Source of the DNA: Deltaproteobacteria bacterium
Lineage (GTDB): Bacteria > Myxococcota_A > Polyangia > Polyangiales > Ga0077539
DNA: 64,000 bases
Assembly: GCA_016704445.1 (NCBI GenBank)
Contig: JADJAE010000016.1
Coordinates: forward strand, 62,001-126,000
Reading direction: 5' to 3'
Shown: one piece after another, positions 52,654 through 61,848 of the stretch
Layout: each line of letters opens with the position of its first letter
How positions within the stretch are numbered: position 1 is the first letter of the stretch
Position numbers and translations under genes: made by a program
Notes under the pieces: generated by a model
Told to the model about the DNA's origin: nothing
Database searches by the model: none
The model's input: the letters and a program-made list of their open reading frames with translations, nothing else

Positions 52654-52898
52654 CTGAGTGCGGAGAGCTTCGCCGTCATCCGGGCCATCGCATCTTCAAA
52701 CGGCACCGTTCTGCCCTCGTCAGCAGACCGGATGGCCGCTTCGATGCCGGCCTCCTGCTCGGGTGTGAGCTCGAAGCCATCGTCGTCGGTGACGGCTTGC
52801 AGCCGATAGCGCCCCGGGGGAACCTGCGCCAGCACTTCAGCGATGTCCGTCGGTACATCGGTTCCGTTCCAGTCGATCACCTTGGCCGCGTCGCCCAT
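52650..52898 (-). CDS. ParD-like antitoxin
   Basis: 82 residues. N-terminal strand-like VIDWNGTDVPTDIAEVLAQV, then RYRLQAVTDDDGFELTPEQE and an amphipathic C-terminal helix GIEAAIRSADEGRTVPFEDA, a layout common to antitoxins of ParE-type toxins. Its stop overlaps the start of the broken toxin by four bases (ATGA), the usual antitoxin-first order. Assignment rests on position and helix pattern. Confidence 0.6.
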   Translation of the reverse strand: MGDAAKVIDWNGTDVPTDIAEVLAQVPPGRYRLQAVTDDDGFELTPEQEAGIEAAIRSADEGRTVPFEDAMARMTAKLSALR

Positions 52899-53081
52899 GT
52901 CCGAAGCTATGCCTCACGGCCGACGCCCGGCGCAACCGCGCGGCGTGGGGTGAGGGGCGCGGTCGCCCCCTCCGCTTCCCTCCGGGCGAGGCCCGAGGAC
53001 CTGAGCGGTGCTCGCGTGCGGTGGCCGGGTGAAGATGCTCGCGCCCCCATCGAGCGTGCGCCCCGATGCGCGGGGCTTCGT

Positions 53082-53783
53082 CTAGCGAACGGCCCTGCCC
53101 AGCGCGATGTGCGTGCGGAAATCGATGCGGGTGTCGAGCCCGTACCAGCCGTACGCCGTCGGGTCGCCGCCCGGCGTCTCCACGAACAGCGTCAGCGTCC
53201 CGTAGCCGAAGCCGCTCTGGTGCTGGCGCGGTCGCGTGTCGTCGCCGTGGGGGATCGACGTCGCGTCGGCGATGCGTACCGACCACCGCCGGCCGTCGCG
53301 GTCGAGCCGTCGGGGCGCCTCGTGCACGAAGGCCACGTGGCCGGTGTTCCGCGAGGCCACCGTGGGCGGTCGGCGCCAGGCGATGACGTCGCCGGGGCGG
53401 AGGTCCTGCATGCGGGTGAGGCGGAGCCATCCGTCCCGGGGTCGGTCGACGGGCGCCGAGGCGATCACGTCATGGAAGTCGCGGGCTACGGGGCGGCTTC
53501 GGCCGTTGCGGCGTAGCACGACGGCGTGGGCGCGCGGGGCCGCGTGGGACAGCACGAGGCTCGCCATCGCCGAGCAGTCGAAGTCGTAGCGGCCTGCGCG
53601 CTCGTCGACGCGCGTGGCGTGGACGTAGCGGGTGCTGCGGACGTTGCCGCGGATGCGCTCGATCTCGGCGGCGACGGGCGACCGGGCGACCTCGGGCTGC
53701 GCCGCGCGCAAGGCCCGCGGGGCGTGCTGGGCCGCGGCGGGTGAGGCGAGCGAGAGGGCGACGAGGGCGGCGCGCAGGTTCAT
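53082..53783 (-). CDS. Exported NlpC/P60-like amidase
   Basis: 233 residues from the ATG at 53783, which gives a clean signal peptide (NLRAALVALSLASPAAAQ). The probable catalytic Cys is in YDFDCSAMASLVLSHAA and the His in NTGHVAFVHEAP, preceded by LRPGDVIAWRR, matching NlpC/P60 peptidoglycan or cell-wall hydrolases. Mature protein is periplasmic or secreted. Monocistronic. Confidence 0.7.
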   Translation of the reverse strand: MNLRAALVALSLASPAAAQHAPRALRAAQPEVARSPVAAEIERIRGNVRSTRYVHATRVDERAGRYDFDCSAMASLVLSHAAPRAHAVVLRRNGRSRPVARDFHDVIASAPVDRPRDGWLRLTRMQDLRPGDVIAWRRPPTVASRNTGHVAFVHEAPRRLDRDGRRWSVRIADATSIPHGDDTRPRQHQSGFGYGTLTLFVETPGGDPTAYGWYGLDTRIDFRTHIALGRAVR

Positions 53784-53851
53784 GGCCGCGACGGTAGCGA
53801 GCACGCCGGGAGGGGGAGACATTTCGATCAGCGCCCGGGAGCCGGTAGGGA

Positions 53852-55348
53852 CTACGGGCAGACCGCCACGTCGTCGACGTTCAGGTGCCCCCAGCCCCCG
53901 GCGGCCTCGTCGTCGATGACGATCGTGGCGGCGCGCCCGCGAAACGCGCGGACGTCCAGCTCGACGTCCCGCAGCGTCTCGTCGTTGCGCCCCGAGGCCT
54001 CGGCCACCGAGCGACCTTCGACGACGACCCGCACCGCCAGGCCCGGAACGCCCCCGCCGCCCAGCCGGACGCGCACGTGGTCGCCCGTGAGGACGAAGGG
54101 CGGCGACGTCGCCCGACCGCGATCGACGTCCCCGCCGCCTTCGGGAAAGGTCGTCAGGAACCCGTGTCCCGTGTACCCCGCGACCACCTGCTGGGTGCGG
54201 CGCGCGGCCAGGGTGATGGGGCTGGACATCGACGATCCCTCACGGCGCCAGCCGGGCATCGACTCGTCGTCGAGGTCGAAGACCGTGCTGCACGCCGCGG
54301 GTCGCGCGTCGCGACGACCGCCCATGATCGCGATGAGGTGCTCGTGCGTCAGCCACGACGTGAAGCGTATCGCGCCGAAGCTGCTCACGTGGTCGACGTC
54401 GCAGAAGTCGCCGTCCTGCAGCACCGGCGGGCGGTGGCCGTCCACGACGTGGGCGCCGTAGGCCGCCGCCTGGGCGCGCACCCACGCGATGTGCTCGGGG
54501 TAGATGCTGTCGGGTCCCATCACCGCGTCCATCTGCGAGGCGCTCACCGAGTCGAGCACGACCGTAGTGACGTGGTGGTCGCGCAGCAGGCGCAGGGACT
54601 CGAGGAAGTAGCCCTGCTGCTCGCTCCCGAAGCGGGCGTTCGCGCGGAGGAGTTCGCCCCGGTACGACTGCACCCGGTTGGCGGCGCGGCGCTGCTGCTG
54701 CGGGAGATCGATCTGCGGGTGATCCTCGTAGCCCTGGTCGCCCACCGACGCGGTCTCGCGGAGGCCGGCGAAGTCGGTGAGCACCTCCACGAGGCGGGGC
54801 CGCACGCGGAAGCTCGCGAAGAGGTCGGCCTGCAGCGCGGCGAGGCCGTCCTCGGGGCTCCCGCCCGCGGCGAGGATCCACGGGACGTCGCGCGCCCGGT
54901 ACATCGAGGTCAGGGCCTCGCGCGAGGGCGCCCGCGTCAGGTGCGACGAGAACATGTACGGCGACAGCGCGAGGATCACCATGCGCGGGGGATGGGGGTG
55001 CGTGAGCGCGCGGCGCACCCACGCGAGGTGGGCCATCGGGGGGGCGCCGGGGAGGGCGGCGTTCCAGGCGCGGAGGCGCTCGCCGCGCTCGACCTCGACG
55101 AAGCGCTCGAGGGTGAAGGGATTGAACGAGCACCCCAGGCGGGAGTCGCCGATGCCCACGACGTCCGCGCCGCGCGCGTCGGCGGTGTAGAGCTGCGGGC
55201 GCACGATGTACCAGCTCTCGCGGCGCAGGCTGATCCCGAGGGCGCTCGCGCGAAACGTGAGGTCGGCGCCCACGATCGCCAGCGCGCAGACCGCGAGCGA
55301 GACCAGCGCTGCGCGGGGATCAGAACTGGAAGTAGATGAAGGTTGCAC
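53852..55348 (-). CDS. SGNH-hydrolase-like O-acyltransferase partner
   Basis: 498 residues from a GTG at 55348. One N-terminal membrane anchor (about 14-30). The SGNH block I region is VVGIGDSRLGCSFNPF (Ser of GDS) and the block V is DVDHVSSFGAIRF with Asp-x-x-His. The C-terminal 130 residues are a jelly-roll, carbohydrate-binding-like domain (DVELDVRAFRGRAATIVIDD, then GGWGHLNVDDVAVCP). Pairing with the MBOAT gene, whose stop it overlaps by 29 bp, is the arrangement of AlgI/AlgX- or DltB/DltD-type acylation systems acting on exported glycan. Confidence 0.75.
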   Translation of the reverse strand: MQPSSTSSSDPRAALVSLAVCALAIVGADLTFRASALGISLRRESWYIVRPQLYTADARGADVVGIGDSRLGCSFNPFTLERFVEVERGERLRAWNAALPGAPPMAHLAWVRRALTHPHPPRMVILALSPYMFSSHLTRAPSREALTSMYRARDVPWILAAGGSPEDGLAALQADLFASFRVRPRLVEVLTDFAGLRETASVGDQGYEDHPQIDLPQQQRRAANRVQSYRGELLRANARFGSEQQGYFLESLRLLRDHHVTTVVLDSVSASQMDAVMGPDSIYPEHIAWVRAQAAAYGAHVVDGHRPPVLQDGDFCDVDHVSSFGAIRFTSWLTHEHLIAIMGGRRDARPAACSTVFDLDDESMPGWRREGSSMSSPITLAARRTQQVVAGYTGHGFLTTFPEGGGDVDRGRATSPPFVLTGDHVRVRLGGGGVPGLAVRVVVEGRSVAEASGRNDETLRDVELDVRAFRGRAATIVIDDEAAGGWGHLNVDDVAVCP

Positions 55349-56726
55349 GGGTCTCCGCGAAGACGAAGCACACGAGGATGATCAGCGCCCAGTAGAGCCC
55401 GCGGGCGATCGGCGGCAGCGCGCGGTGCACCGCCCAGCCGACGCCGCGAAGCGCGAGGAGATGGCCCACCACGAGGGCGAGGAGCGCGTACTCCGCGGAG
55501 CGCATGGCGGCGGGCGTCGGGGTCCCGAGGGCGCCGACGCCGGCGACGTCGTGGGTGAGCCGCAGGAGCACCGACCAGGCGCGGGCGAAGGTCGGCGCGC
55601 GGAAGAGCACCCACGCGGCGGCGACCGTGAGCAGCGTCGCGGCCCAGGCGAGCAGGAGGTACGGGCGCGACGCGCGCACCCGCTGGGCGAGGGGGAAGCC
55701 CCGCAGCGCCGTGTCCCAGAGCTTGTGCGCGCAGAGGGCGAGGCCGTGCAGCGCGCCCCAGACGACGAAGGTCCAGTTGGCGCCGTGCCAGAGGCCCCCG
55801 AGGAGCATGGTGAGAAACAGGTTGCGGTACTGGCGCAGCGGGCCGCCGCGGTTGCCGCCGAGCCCGATGTAGAGGTAGTCGCGCAGCCAGCGGGAGAGCG
55901 TCATGTGCCATCGACGCCAGAACTCGGTGATGGACGTGGAGAGGTACGGCCAGTCGAAGTTCTCGGGCAGCGGGAGGCCGAGGGTCAGCGACGCGCCGCG
56001 GGCGATGTCCGTGTAGCCGGAGAAGTCACAGTAGATCTGGCCCGTGTACGCGAGCACGCCCATCCAGACGCCGAGGGTCCCGTGCGCGGAGGGGTCGGAG
56101 AAGACCGCGTCGGCCCACGGCGCCATGCGATCGGCGAGGACGGTCTTCTTGAGGAACCCGATGAGCAGGATGTACACGCCGTCGCCGAAGCGCGTGTCGT
56201 CGAAGGGCTTCGGCGCGCGCAGCGACGGGAGCAGCTCCTCCGCGCGCACGATCGGGCCCGCGATGAGGTGGGGGTAGTACGAGACGTAGAGCGCGAAGCG
56301 CCAGAGCGAGCGCTCGGGGGTGGTCCCGCGACGGACGTCGACGACGTAGGAGATGAGCTCGAAGGAGAAGAACGAGATCGCGAGCGGGAGGGCGACAGTG
56401 AACCCGGGGCGCGGCAGGTGAAGAAGCGCGGCGACCTGCTGCGCCGCGAAGGCCGAGTACTTGAACCACGCGAGCATCGCGAGGAGCGCCGTGACCGCGA
56501 ACCCGAGGAGCGCCCGTGGGCGAGTCGCGCGAGAGAGCGCCAGCCCGACCCACCACGCGAAGACCGTGGCGCCGAAGATGAGCGCGACGTAGCGGGGGCC
56601 CGCGGAGAGATAGAAGACGTAGCTCGCGACGAGGAGCAGCGGCCCGGCGGCCCGGGGCGGGAGCCACCATCGCAGCGCCACGACGATGGCGTGGAAGTAG
56701 AGGAAGGTGAGGTCTGTGAAGAGCAT
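55320..56726 (-). CDS. MBOAT-family O-acyltransferase (AlgI-like)
   Basis: 468 residues with about ten membrane helices. AlgI hallmarks are present: FYLSAGPRYVALIF, the conserved SFFSFELISYVVDV, YFPH-like YYPHLIAGPIVRAEEL, and the catalytic His in GGLWHGANWTFVVWGALHG. The family moves acyl groups, usually acetyl, across the membrane to a polysaccharide. The SGNH partner downstream would complete transfer. No polymer-synthesis gene is adjacent, so the target glycan is unknown. Confidence 0.9.
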   Translation of the reverse strand: MLFTDLTFLYFHAIVVALRWWLPPRAAGPLLLVASYVFYLSAGPRYVALIFGATVFAWWVGLALSRATRPRALLGFAVTALLAMLAWFKYSAFAAQQVAALLHLPRPGFTVALPLAISFFSFELISYVVDVRRGTTPERSLWRFALYVSYYPHLIAGPIVRAEELLPSLRAPKPFDDTRFGDGVYILLIGFLKKTVLADRMAPWADAVFSDPSAHGTLGVWMGVLAYTGQIYCDFSGYTDIARGASLTLGLPLPENFDWPYLSTSITEFWRRWHMTLSRWLRDYLYIGLGGNRGGPLRQYRNLFLTMLLGGLWHGANWTFVVWGALHGLALCAHKLWDTALRGFPLAQRVRASRPYLLLAWAATLLTVAAAWVLFRAPTFARAWSVLLRLTHDVAGVGALGTPTPAAMRSAEYALLALVVGHLLALRGVGWAVHRALPPIARGLYWALIILVCFVFAETRATFIYFQF

Positions 56727-56837
56727 CGCTACCGGGCCGCAGGGGCGCGCGGGTCAGGTCGGGTCGGAGTCGTACCAAACAGGGGGGCGCGCGTCTCCCC
56801 CAACCCCTCGCGCCGCCGCGAGGCGGTCGGCGAGCGC

Positions 56838-56887
56838 CATGGAGATTGCGGTCGCGGCGAACGACGCTCTCCCCGGTCGACCACTGA
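56838..56887 (+). repeat. Dispersed repeat, copy 1 (short)
   Basis: Shares about 50 bases with copies at 57862 and 62249: CATGGAGATTGCGGTCGCGG then CGAACGACGCTCTCC and GGTCGACCACTG. After that it diverges. It lies just before the AbiEii-like module, in the same orientation as the other copies. Confidence 0.75.
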
Positions 56888-56940
56888 GGCAGCGGGGATC
56901 AGGGGCATCGCACCCGAAGGCTCCGTCCCACGTAACCGCT

Positions 56941-57438
56941 CTACTCCTTCGGCAGCGCGAGGAGCGCGAGCTGACGCACCAGGTCGTCGCGGAAGGCCTC
57001 GACCTCCGCGGCCATCGTGTCTTCGGGCAACGCCGCGGTCGGAGGAATCCGCCAGGTTCCCAGCACCCACGCGAGCGTCGCGGGATCGGCGCCGGCGTGC
57101 TTCTGCTGCGCGTCCTGCAAGACCTCCGAGAGCGTGAGTCCGGCGCCGAGGAGGAGCTTCAGGTCGACCAGGTCGCGCGCCTCGAAGCGGTCGAGCAACG
57201 CGCCGACCTTGTTGGCCGCGATCTCTCGCATCGGGTCCACGACCACCGCGCCGAAGTGGTTCTCCTGCATCGAGACTTCCGGCGGCGCGAACAGGTCGAG
57301 GTCCTTCGTCGTGCGGTGTCGGAGATAGAACCCCGTGAGCGCGGCACCGCCAGTGAGGAAGAAGCGCTGCGTCCGTGCGAAGAACGCCTCGATCAGGCCG
57401 CGCTGCAGGGCATCGAGGCGATCAGGAGAGGAGCCCAT
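56941..57438 (-). CDS. AbiEii-like nucleotidyltransferase toxin, internally shortened
   Basis: 165 residues from the ATG at 57438. The family entry FFLTGGAALTGFYLRHRTTK and the Asp pair DLDLFAPPEV are intact, as is the later block VDPMREIAANKVGALLDRFE with ARDLVDL. Between PPEVSMQEN and HFGAVVVDP the usual 60-70 residues of the nucleotidyltransferase core are missing without a frame change. Family members are type IV toxins or phage-defence proteins that transfer nucleotides to tRNA. With the gap it may be inactive. It overlaps its partner gene by 17 bp. Confidence 0.65.
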   Translation of the reverse strand: MGSSPDRLDALQRGLIEAFFARTQRFFLTGGAALTGFYLRHRTTKDLDLFAPPEVSMQENHFGAVVVDPMREIAANKVGALLDRFEARDLVDLKLLLGAGLTLSEVLQDAQQKHAGADPATLAWVLGTWRIPPTAALPEDTMAAEVEAFRDDLVRQLALLALPKE

Positions 57439-57727
57439 CGCTCCGCCACCGGTCGAGCAGGAACTCCCAGAACGCGCGCCTGCGCCCCAGCCTCGGGCGC
57501 AGAAGCTCCCAGCGCGGTAGCACGTCGCGCCGCAGCGCAACGAACTGCCAGACGTCGGCGTACTGCGCCTCGCGTAGGATGCGGGCGATCCAGTAGAGGC
57601 GATCGTCTTCGGTGCCCTCCAGCAGGGCGCGCCGCACGGCTTCGTTGGTCACCGGTGCGTCCCAGTTGAAGTAGGGGATCGCCTGCGGGTCATGGACGTC
57701 GCGTGAGATCTGCCATGGGTCGCTCAC
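57422..57727 (-). CDS. Partner (putative antitoxin) of the AbiEii-like protein
   Basis: 101 residues from a GTG at 57727. Helical protein with YFNWDAPVTNEAVRRALLEG, ARILREAQYADVWQFV and GRRRAFWEFLLDRWRSDGLL. It has the size and position of the small helical proteins found upstream of AbiEii-like nucleotidyltransferases. No DNA-binding domain is visible. Its role as antitoxin is inferred from context. Copy 2 of the dispersed repeat lies 135 bp upstream. Confidence 0.6.
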   Translation of the reverse strand: MSDPWQISRDVHDPQAIPYFNWDAPVTNEAVRRALLEGTEDDRLYWIARILREAQYADVWQFVALRRDVLPRWELLRPRLGRRRAFWEFLLDRWRSDGLLS

Positions 57728-57861
57728 GTCGCGAAACCTACCACGCAGGTCGATCGGCCAGCGGCCCGTGGAGCGGCTCCGGGGATCGTGCTCGCCGAAG
57801 CGCTCATGGCGTCGGCGCCCGCGACCGCGCTCGCGCAGACGCACGTCGACTGGTGGACGCC

Positions 57862-57950
57862 GTCGATTGCGGTCGCGTCGAACGACGCTCTCCTCGGTCG
57901 ATCACTGGGGGAGCACCGAGGCGCTGGAGTCGCTGGACGCCCTATTCGCC
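57862..57950 (+). repeat. Dispersed repeat, copy 2
   Basis: About 89 bases: GATTGCGGTCGCGTCGAACG, ACGCTCTCCTCGGTCGATCA, then GGAGCACCGAGGCGCTGGAG and CTGGACGCCC. It matches copy 3 (62249-62340) over its whole length and copy 1 over the first half, all in the same direction. Its right edge abuts the truncated epimerase gene. Confidence 0.8.
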
Positions 57951-58214
57951 CCGCGTGAGCCACGCGCAGGGCATCATGCTGTGCACGAGGTTCACGACGA
58001 GGTCGGCGCCCGCGAGCGCGCGCTCGGCGTCGAGCAGCGAGAAGAGGTCGCACGCGCGCCACTCGGCGACGTCGGCATCGGGCGCGCGGGCGCCGCGCGA
58101 GAGGCCCTCGACGTGATGGTCGGGCGCGAGCGCGTAGGCGAGGGCGCGGCCGACGAAGCCCGTGGCCCCGGCGATGACGACCGTCGGTCGGGATACAGCA
58201 GGCTCGGTGGGCAC
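57942..58214 (-). pseudogene. N-terminal fragment of an NAD(P)-binding epimerase-like gene
   Basis: 90 codons from a GTG at 58214. TVVIAGATGFVGRALAYALA is the Rossmann start and ADLVVNLVHSMMP matches the LVHSM motif of NAD(P)H-binding epimerase-like proteins. The sequence then stops at MPCAWLTRGE, where family members continue for 200 or more residues. The break coincides with the edge of dispersed repeat copy 2, so the gene was cut there. Confidence 0.65.
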
Positions 58215-58320
58215 TGTCGGGTGGGATGCTCGCGCGCGGGGAGAGCGGGTTAACGTCCTGCTCGAAGTTGCGGCCCGATGCGGCAAGACGAGACGGCGGA
58301 AAGCTGGCAAACTCGCCTCT

Positions 58321-59343
58321 GTGAGTGACTGGAGCGTTCTGGAGATTTGTGCTGGTGGCGGCGGGCAGGCAGTTGGCCTTGAGCGCGCTGGTTTTCACCA
58401 TGCAGCCGCAGTGGAGATCGACTCGGCTGCATGCGCGACGCTGCGACTCAATCGCCCGTCCTGGAAGGTGCTTGAACAGGACGTTCGTGCCTTGAACGGT
58501 GCCGACTTCAAGGGAGTCGACCTGATCGCAGGTGGAGTGCCGTGTCCGCCGTTCTCGATTGCAGGGAAGCAGCTTGGGTCAGATGACGAACGGGATCTGT
58601 TTCCGGCTGCTTTGAACCTTATCCAAAAAGCAAAGCCACGCGCGGTCTTGCTGGAGAACGTTCCGGGCTTCGCGTCGTCTCGATTCGATGCCTACCGAAA
58701 CGAGATCCTCCTGCAATTGACGCGCATGAAAATGGTGCCTGACTGGCGCATCCTGAACGCCTGCGATTTTGGCGTGCCGCAACTGCGTCCGCGCTTCGTC
58801 TTGGTCGCTCTGCGGGAGGACGTCGCAGAGGGTTTCGCTTGGCCGACCCTGAACAATCGGAAGACGACCGTTGGAGAAGCCCTGCGGGACTTGATGGCCG
58901 TGCGCGCTTGGCCTGGCGCCAACGATTGGAGCCTTCGGGCCAGCGGCATCGGCCCAACCGTAGTCGGAGGCTCGAAGAAACACGGTGGACCTGACCTTGG
59001 TCCGACACGGGCGAGAGCTGCGTGGGCCGCGCTCGGCGTAGATGGCCGAGGCGTCGCAGACCAATCACCAGACCCTGATTTCCCGATCGACCAGAACCCT
59101 CGCCTGACGGTGCCGATGGTTGCAAGGATCCAAGGGTTTCCTGACGACTGGGCGTTCTCCGGCAAGAAGACGGCAGCGTATCGACAGGTCGGCAATGCGT
59201 TCCCTCCACCAGTTGCAACTGCTGTCGGCGGGGCCATCTACAGTGCATTGGCGGGGACCTCCCGAACGATCAGATCTCGCCGGAGGCCGTTTCAGCCATC
59301 TCTGCACGTCACGCAGGCTGAAATCAAGTTGGAGGTCGGTTGA
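58321..59343 (+). CDS. C5-cytosine DNA methyltransferase of a NgoMIV-type system
   Basis: 340 residues from a GTG at 58321. Motif I is LEICAGGGGQAVGLERAGF, motif IV GGVPCPPFS (catalytic Cys75), motif VI LLENVPGF, motif VIII QLRPRFVLVAL, and motif X YRQVGNAFPPPVA. Followed 13 bp later by a NgoMIV-like endonuclease, so it should protect GCCGGC by methylating a cytosine. Base composition is clearly lower in GC than its neighbours and codon use is mixed, indicating transfer. It is in the reverse orientation to the truncated epimerase next to it. Confidence 0.92.
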   Translation: MSDWSVLEICAGGGGQAVGLERAGFHHAAAVEIDSAACATLRLNRPSWKVLEQDVRALNGADFKGVDLIAGGVPCPPFSIAGKQLGSDDERDLFPAALNLIQKAKPRAVLLENVPGFASSRFDAYRNEILLQLTRMKMVPDWRILNACDFGVPQLRPRFVLVALREDVAEGFAWPTLNNRKTTVGEALRDLMAVRAWPGANDWSLRASGIGPTVVGGSKKHGGPDLGPTRARAAWAALGVDGRGVADQSPDPDFPIDQNPRLTVPMVARIQGFPDDWAFSGKKTAAYRQVGNAFPPPVATAVGGAIYSALAGTSRTIRSRRRPFQPSLHVTQAEIKLEVG

Positions 59344-59356
59344 TGAGCAAGTCAGG

Positions 59357-60223
59357 GTGCCGGATGATGCGGTGTTTAGTGTGCAGCGACGCGAACTTCA
59401 CGCTGCGCTAATCTCCGCGAAAGTCCTGACGCGAGACAGTAAGGGTATTGTCAGTATCGCTGACGGAAGCAGCGCCCTTAGTCGAGATTTGGCGGATGGA
59501 GTCTACACGCAGATCACCAAGGAGATCGCGGCGACTGCGAGGCCTGTCGGCCAGCAGGCGGGAGCGAAGCTCGAAGAACTGATTCGCGTGTATCTTGAGC
59601 AGACGTTCGGACGGCTTGACCGGCTGCGACCCGGCAAGTGGCAGGTACTCGGCGGTAAGGCAATCGCCAATTTTGAGCAGTATCAGCACCTACTGCATCT
59701 TCAGAAGGCGATCGAGCATGACGTCGATCTCGCCGCCTCCCTTGGTAATGACTATGTCGTGAAGCCTGACGTCCTCGTCGTTCGGTCGCCGGAGGAGGAT
59801 GATTTCATCAATACACCGACCATCCTTGTCGATCATGAAGTCGCTCGCAATAGTGCGATGCGCCTACTGAACAACGACAAAGACATACTGCATGCCAGCG
59901 TCTCTACGAAGTGGACGCTGCGGAGTGACCGGGCACAGAACGCGCGAACCGAGGCCTTGAACCTACTTCGGAACCGGAATGGTCGCGCGCCGCATGTCGT
60001 GGTCGTCACCGGCGAGCCGATGCCATCGCGCATCGCGTCTCTGGCACTCGGCACCGGTGATATCGACTGTGTCTATCACCTCTTTCTGCACGAGTTGGAG
60101 GAGTCCGTAGGGCTGATCGCGGATGCCGGGCGAGCCGAAGATGCGAAGGAGATGCTGTCGATCATGATCAAGGGGCGGCGCCTCAAGGACATCTCTGATC
60201 TTCCTCTCGACCTGGCCGTCTAG
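59357..60223 (+). CDS. NgoMIV-family type II restriction endonuclease
   Basis: 288 residues from the GTG at 59357, chosen because it aligns with the known start of NgoMIV (about 286 aa). The family block KWTLRSDRAQNARTEALNLL holds catalytic Lys/Glu residues, preceded by VVKPDVLVVRS with an Asp, and followed by HVVVVTGEPMPSRIASLALG and the end ISDLPLDLAV. NgoMIV is a tetrameric enzyme cutting GCCGGC; the same specificity is likely here. Partner methyltransferase lies directly upstream. Lower GC than host genes. Confidence 0.9.
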   Translation: MPDDAVFSVQRRELHAALISAKVLTRDSKGIVSIADGSSALSRDLADGVYTQITKEIAATARPVGQQAGAKLEELIRVYLEQTFGRLDRLRPGKWQVLGGKAIANFEQYQHLLHLQKAIEHDVDLAASLGNDYVVKPDVLVVRSPEEDDFINTPTILVDHEVARNSAMRLLNNDKDILHASVSTKWTLRSDRAQNARTEALNLLRNRNGRAPHVVVVTGEPMPSRIASLALGTGDIDCVYHLFLHELEESVGLIADAGRAEDAKEMLSIMIKGRRLKDISDLPLDLAV

Positions 60224-60266
60224 CTTGTTGAATTCCGTTGTGAACGAACGGGTGACTTGGAGCCGT

Positions 60267-60274
60267 GGTCGGCA
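60267..60274 (+). repeat. Left target-site duplication of the insertion sequence
   Basis: GGTCGGCA, identical to 61849-61856, directly outside the insertion sequence. Confidence 0.85.
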
Positions 60275-61848
60275 GGGGTGTAGCTCCCATCGTGCTCAGG
60301 GTCCTGGGAGCTCCTGGCGGCGACGTGATGGGGCGGGGTTGAAGGCAGGGCAGAGCCATGCGACCGAGGGTTGCTGAACACTCACCCGCAGGATGCCCCG
60401 TGGAGCCGATCGTCCTTCATCTTCCCGCCGCCCTCAAGCCCCTCGCTGACGTCCTGAGCCACGCCGTGACGTTCACCCTCGCGGCCGTCGAGCACGCCCG
60501 GTCGGACGAGCCCTTCGACTACGCCGCGGTCGAGCGCGCGGTGGCGACGCTCGGCGCTGAGCTCCAGCGGTCGCTGCACCAGACGATCCTCGCCGCGTGT
60601 GATCGCCAGGTGCCCCGCCTGCTCATCGGCGGCCGACTCCACCGTCCCGTGCTGCGCCGCGAGGGGCAGCCTACTACACGCTCGCCGGGCCGGTGGTCGT
60701 GCGCACGCGCTATCGCCCGGCCGGTGAGCCCTACGCCAAGACGGTCGACCCGATCGGCGTCCGGGTCGGCGTGATCGGAGCGGGCTGGCTGCCCCAGACC
60801 TGCACCGCGATGGCCTTCCTGGTGCAGTTGGACCCCAGTCGCGAAGCCACTCAGCGGCCCATCAGCTCAGCGTCCTGCCCCTACAGCCGCGCGAGCTTCG
60901 AGCGGTCGCTCACCGGGTCGGCGAGCTCGTCGTGCAGGAGCGCGAGCGGGTCGAGTCGGCGCTCATTGCCGCCTATGCGCTGCCGGTCGAGGCCACGGGT
61001 GTTGTGATCTCGCTCGACCGCGTGGCGGTGCCGATGGAAGAGCCCCGGCGACGACCCCGTGGGCGGCCCGCCAAGGGCGCGGCGAAGCGGCCTGTCGTGC
61101 GGCTCTGGCACATGGCGTACTGCGCGACCGTGACGATCCACGACGCCTCCGGCAAGGGCTGCACACGATCCGCTATGGGCGGATGCCGGGCGGGGATGTG
61201 GACGGCCTGGTGCTCGGCTTGAAGGATGACGTGATGACCTTGCTGGGCATGCGCCCGACGCTTCAAGTTACGCTGCTGTGCGACGGCGCGGTGGAGATGT
61301 GGAACCTGCTCGGCGAGGCGTTGACCGAGGCGGCGCTCGAGCGGGCGATCACGCGGCTGGTGGACCTGTGGCACTTCCTGGAGAAGATGGGCAAAGCAGC
61401 GCGGCGGCGCTTCGAGGCGCCCCAGGCCACGGCGTGGCTCACCCGCTGGAGGCTGCGGTTGCTGAACAAGTCCGGGGCATGGAGGGAGTTGCAGGCGGAG
61501 GTCACCGCCTGGGGGCTCGAAGAGCCGCGCGAGCAGAAGGATCGGCCCGTGCACGACGCGCTGACCTTCCTGGCGAATCAAGGCGGCGCCGGGCGGCTGG
61601 AGTACGCGATCGCGCGGGCTAAGCCGACCGACCGTGGGCAGCGGCCCCGTCGAGGCGACCTGCAAGAGTCTCTTCAATGTACGTTTCAAGCGCTCGGGCG
61701 CACGCTGGAAGGACGCCAGTGGTGAAGAGATTGTACGGCTACGCGCACTGCATCTCAGCCATCGGTGGGTGGCTGCACTCGAACTCACGCTGGAGGCGAA
61801 GCGGCGGGATGTCCGCCGTGTCGCATGAGCACGATGGGAGCCACACCC
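60275..61848 (+). mobile_element. ISKra4-type insertion sequence with intact ends
   Basis: About 1,574 bp. The left end GGGTGTAGCTCCCATCGTGC (from 60276) and the right end (61826-61848) are inverted repeats matching at 22 of 23 positions. Both are bordered by the 8-bp duplication GGTCGGCA. The interior holds one transposase gene in pieces. It landed in the intergenic space just after the restriction endonuclease. Clean ends and a perfect duplication mean the insertion is fairly recent. Confidence 0.85.
60358..61828 (+). pseudogene. ISKra4-family transposase, four frameshifts
   Basis: The protein can be read in order by changing frame near 60670, 60905, 61155 and 61630. Pieces: YYTLAGPVVVRTRYRPAG, MAFLVQLDPSREATQRP, VGELVVQERERVESALIAA, LHTIRYGRMPGGDVDGLVLG, LVDLWHFLEKMGKAARRRF and GSGPVEATCKSLFNVRFKRS with the final GARWK and IVRLRALHLSHRW. 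The last block is diagnostic of the ISKra4 family. Three of the four breaks look like single missing bases. Either the transposase is dead or the sequence carries deletions. Confidence 0.8.

Noticed and set aside
55206..57137. 643-residue plus-strand frame opposite the MBOAT and SGNH genes
   Set aside because: Glu/Arg-rich shadow; the minus-strand genes have membrane helices and catalytic motifs.
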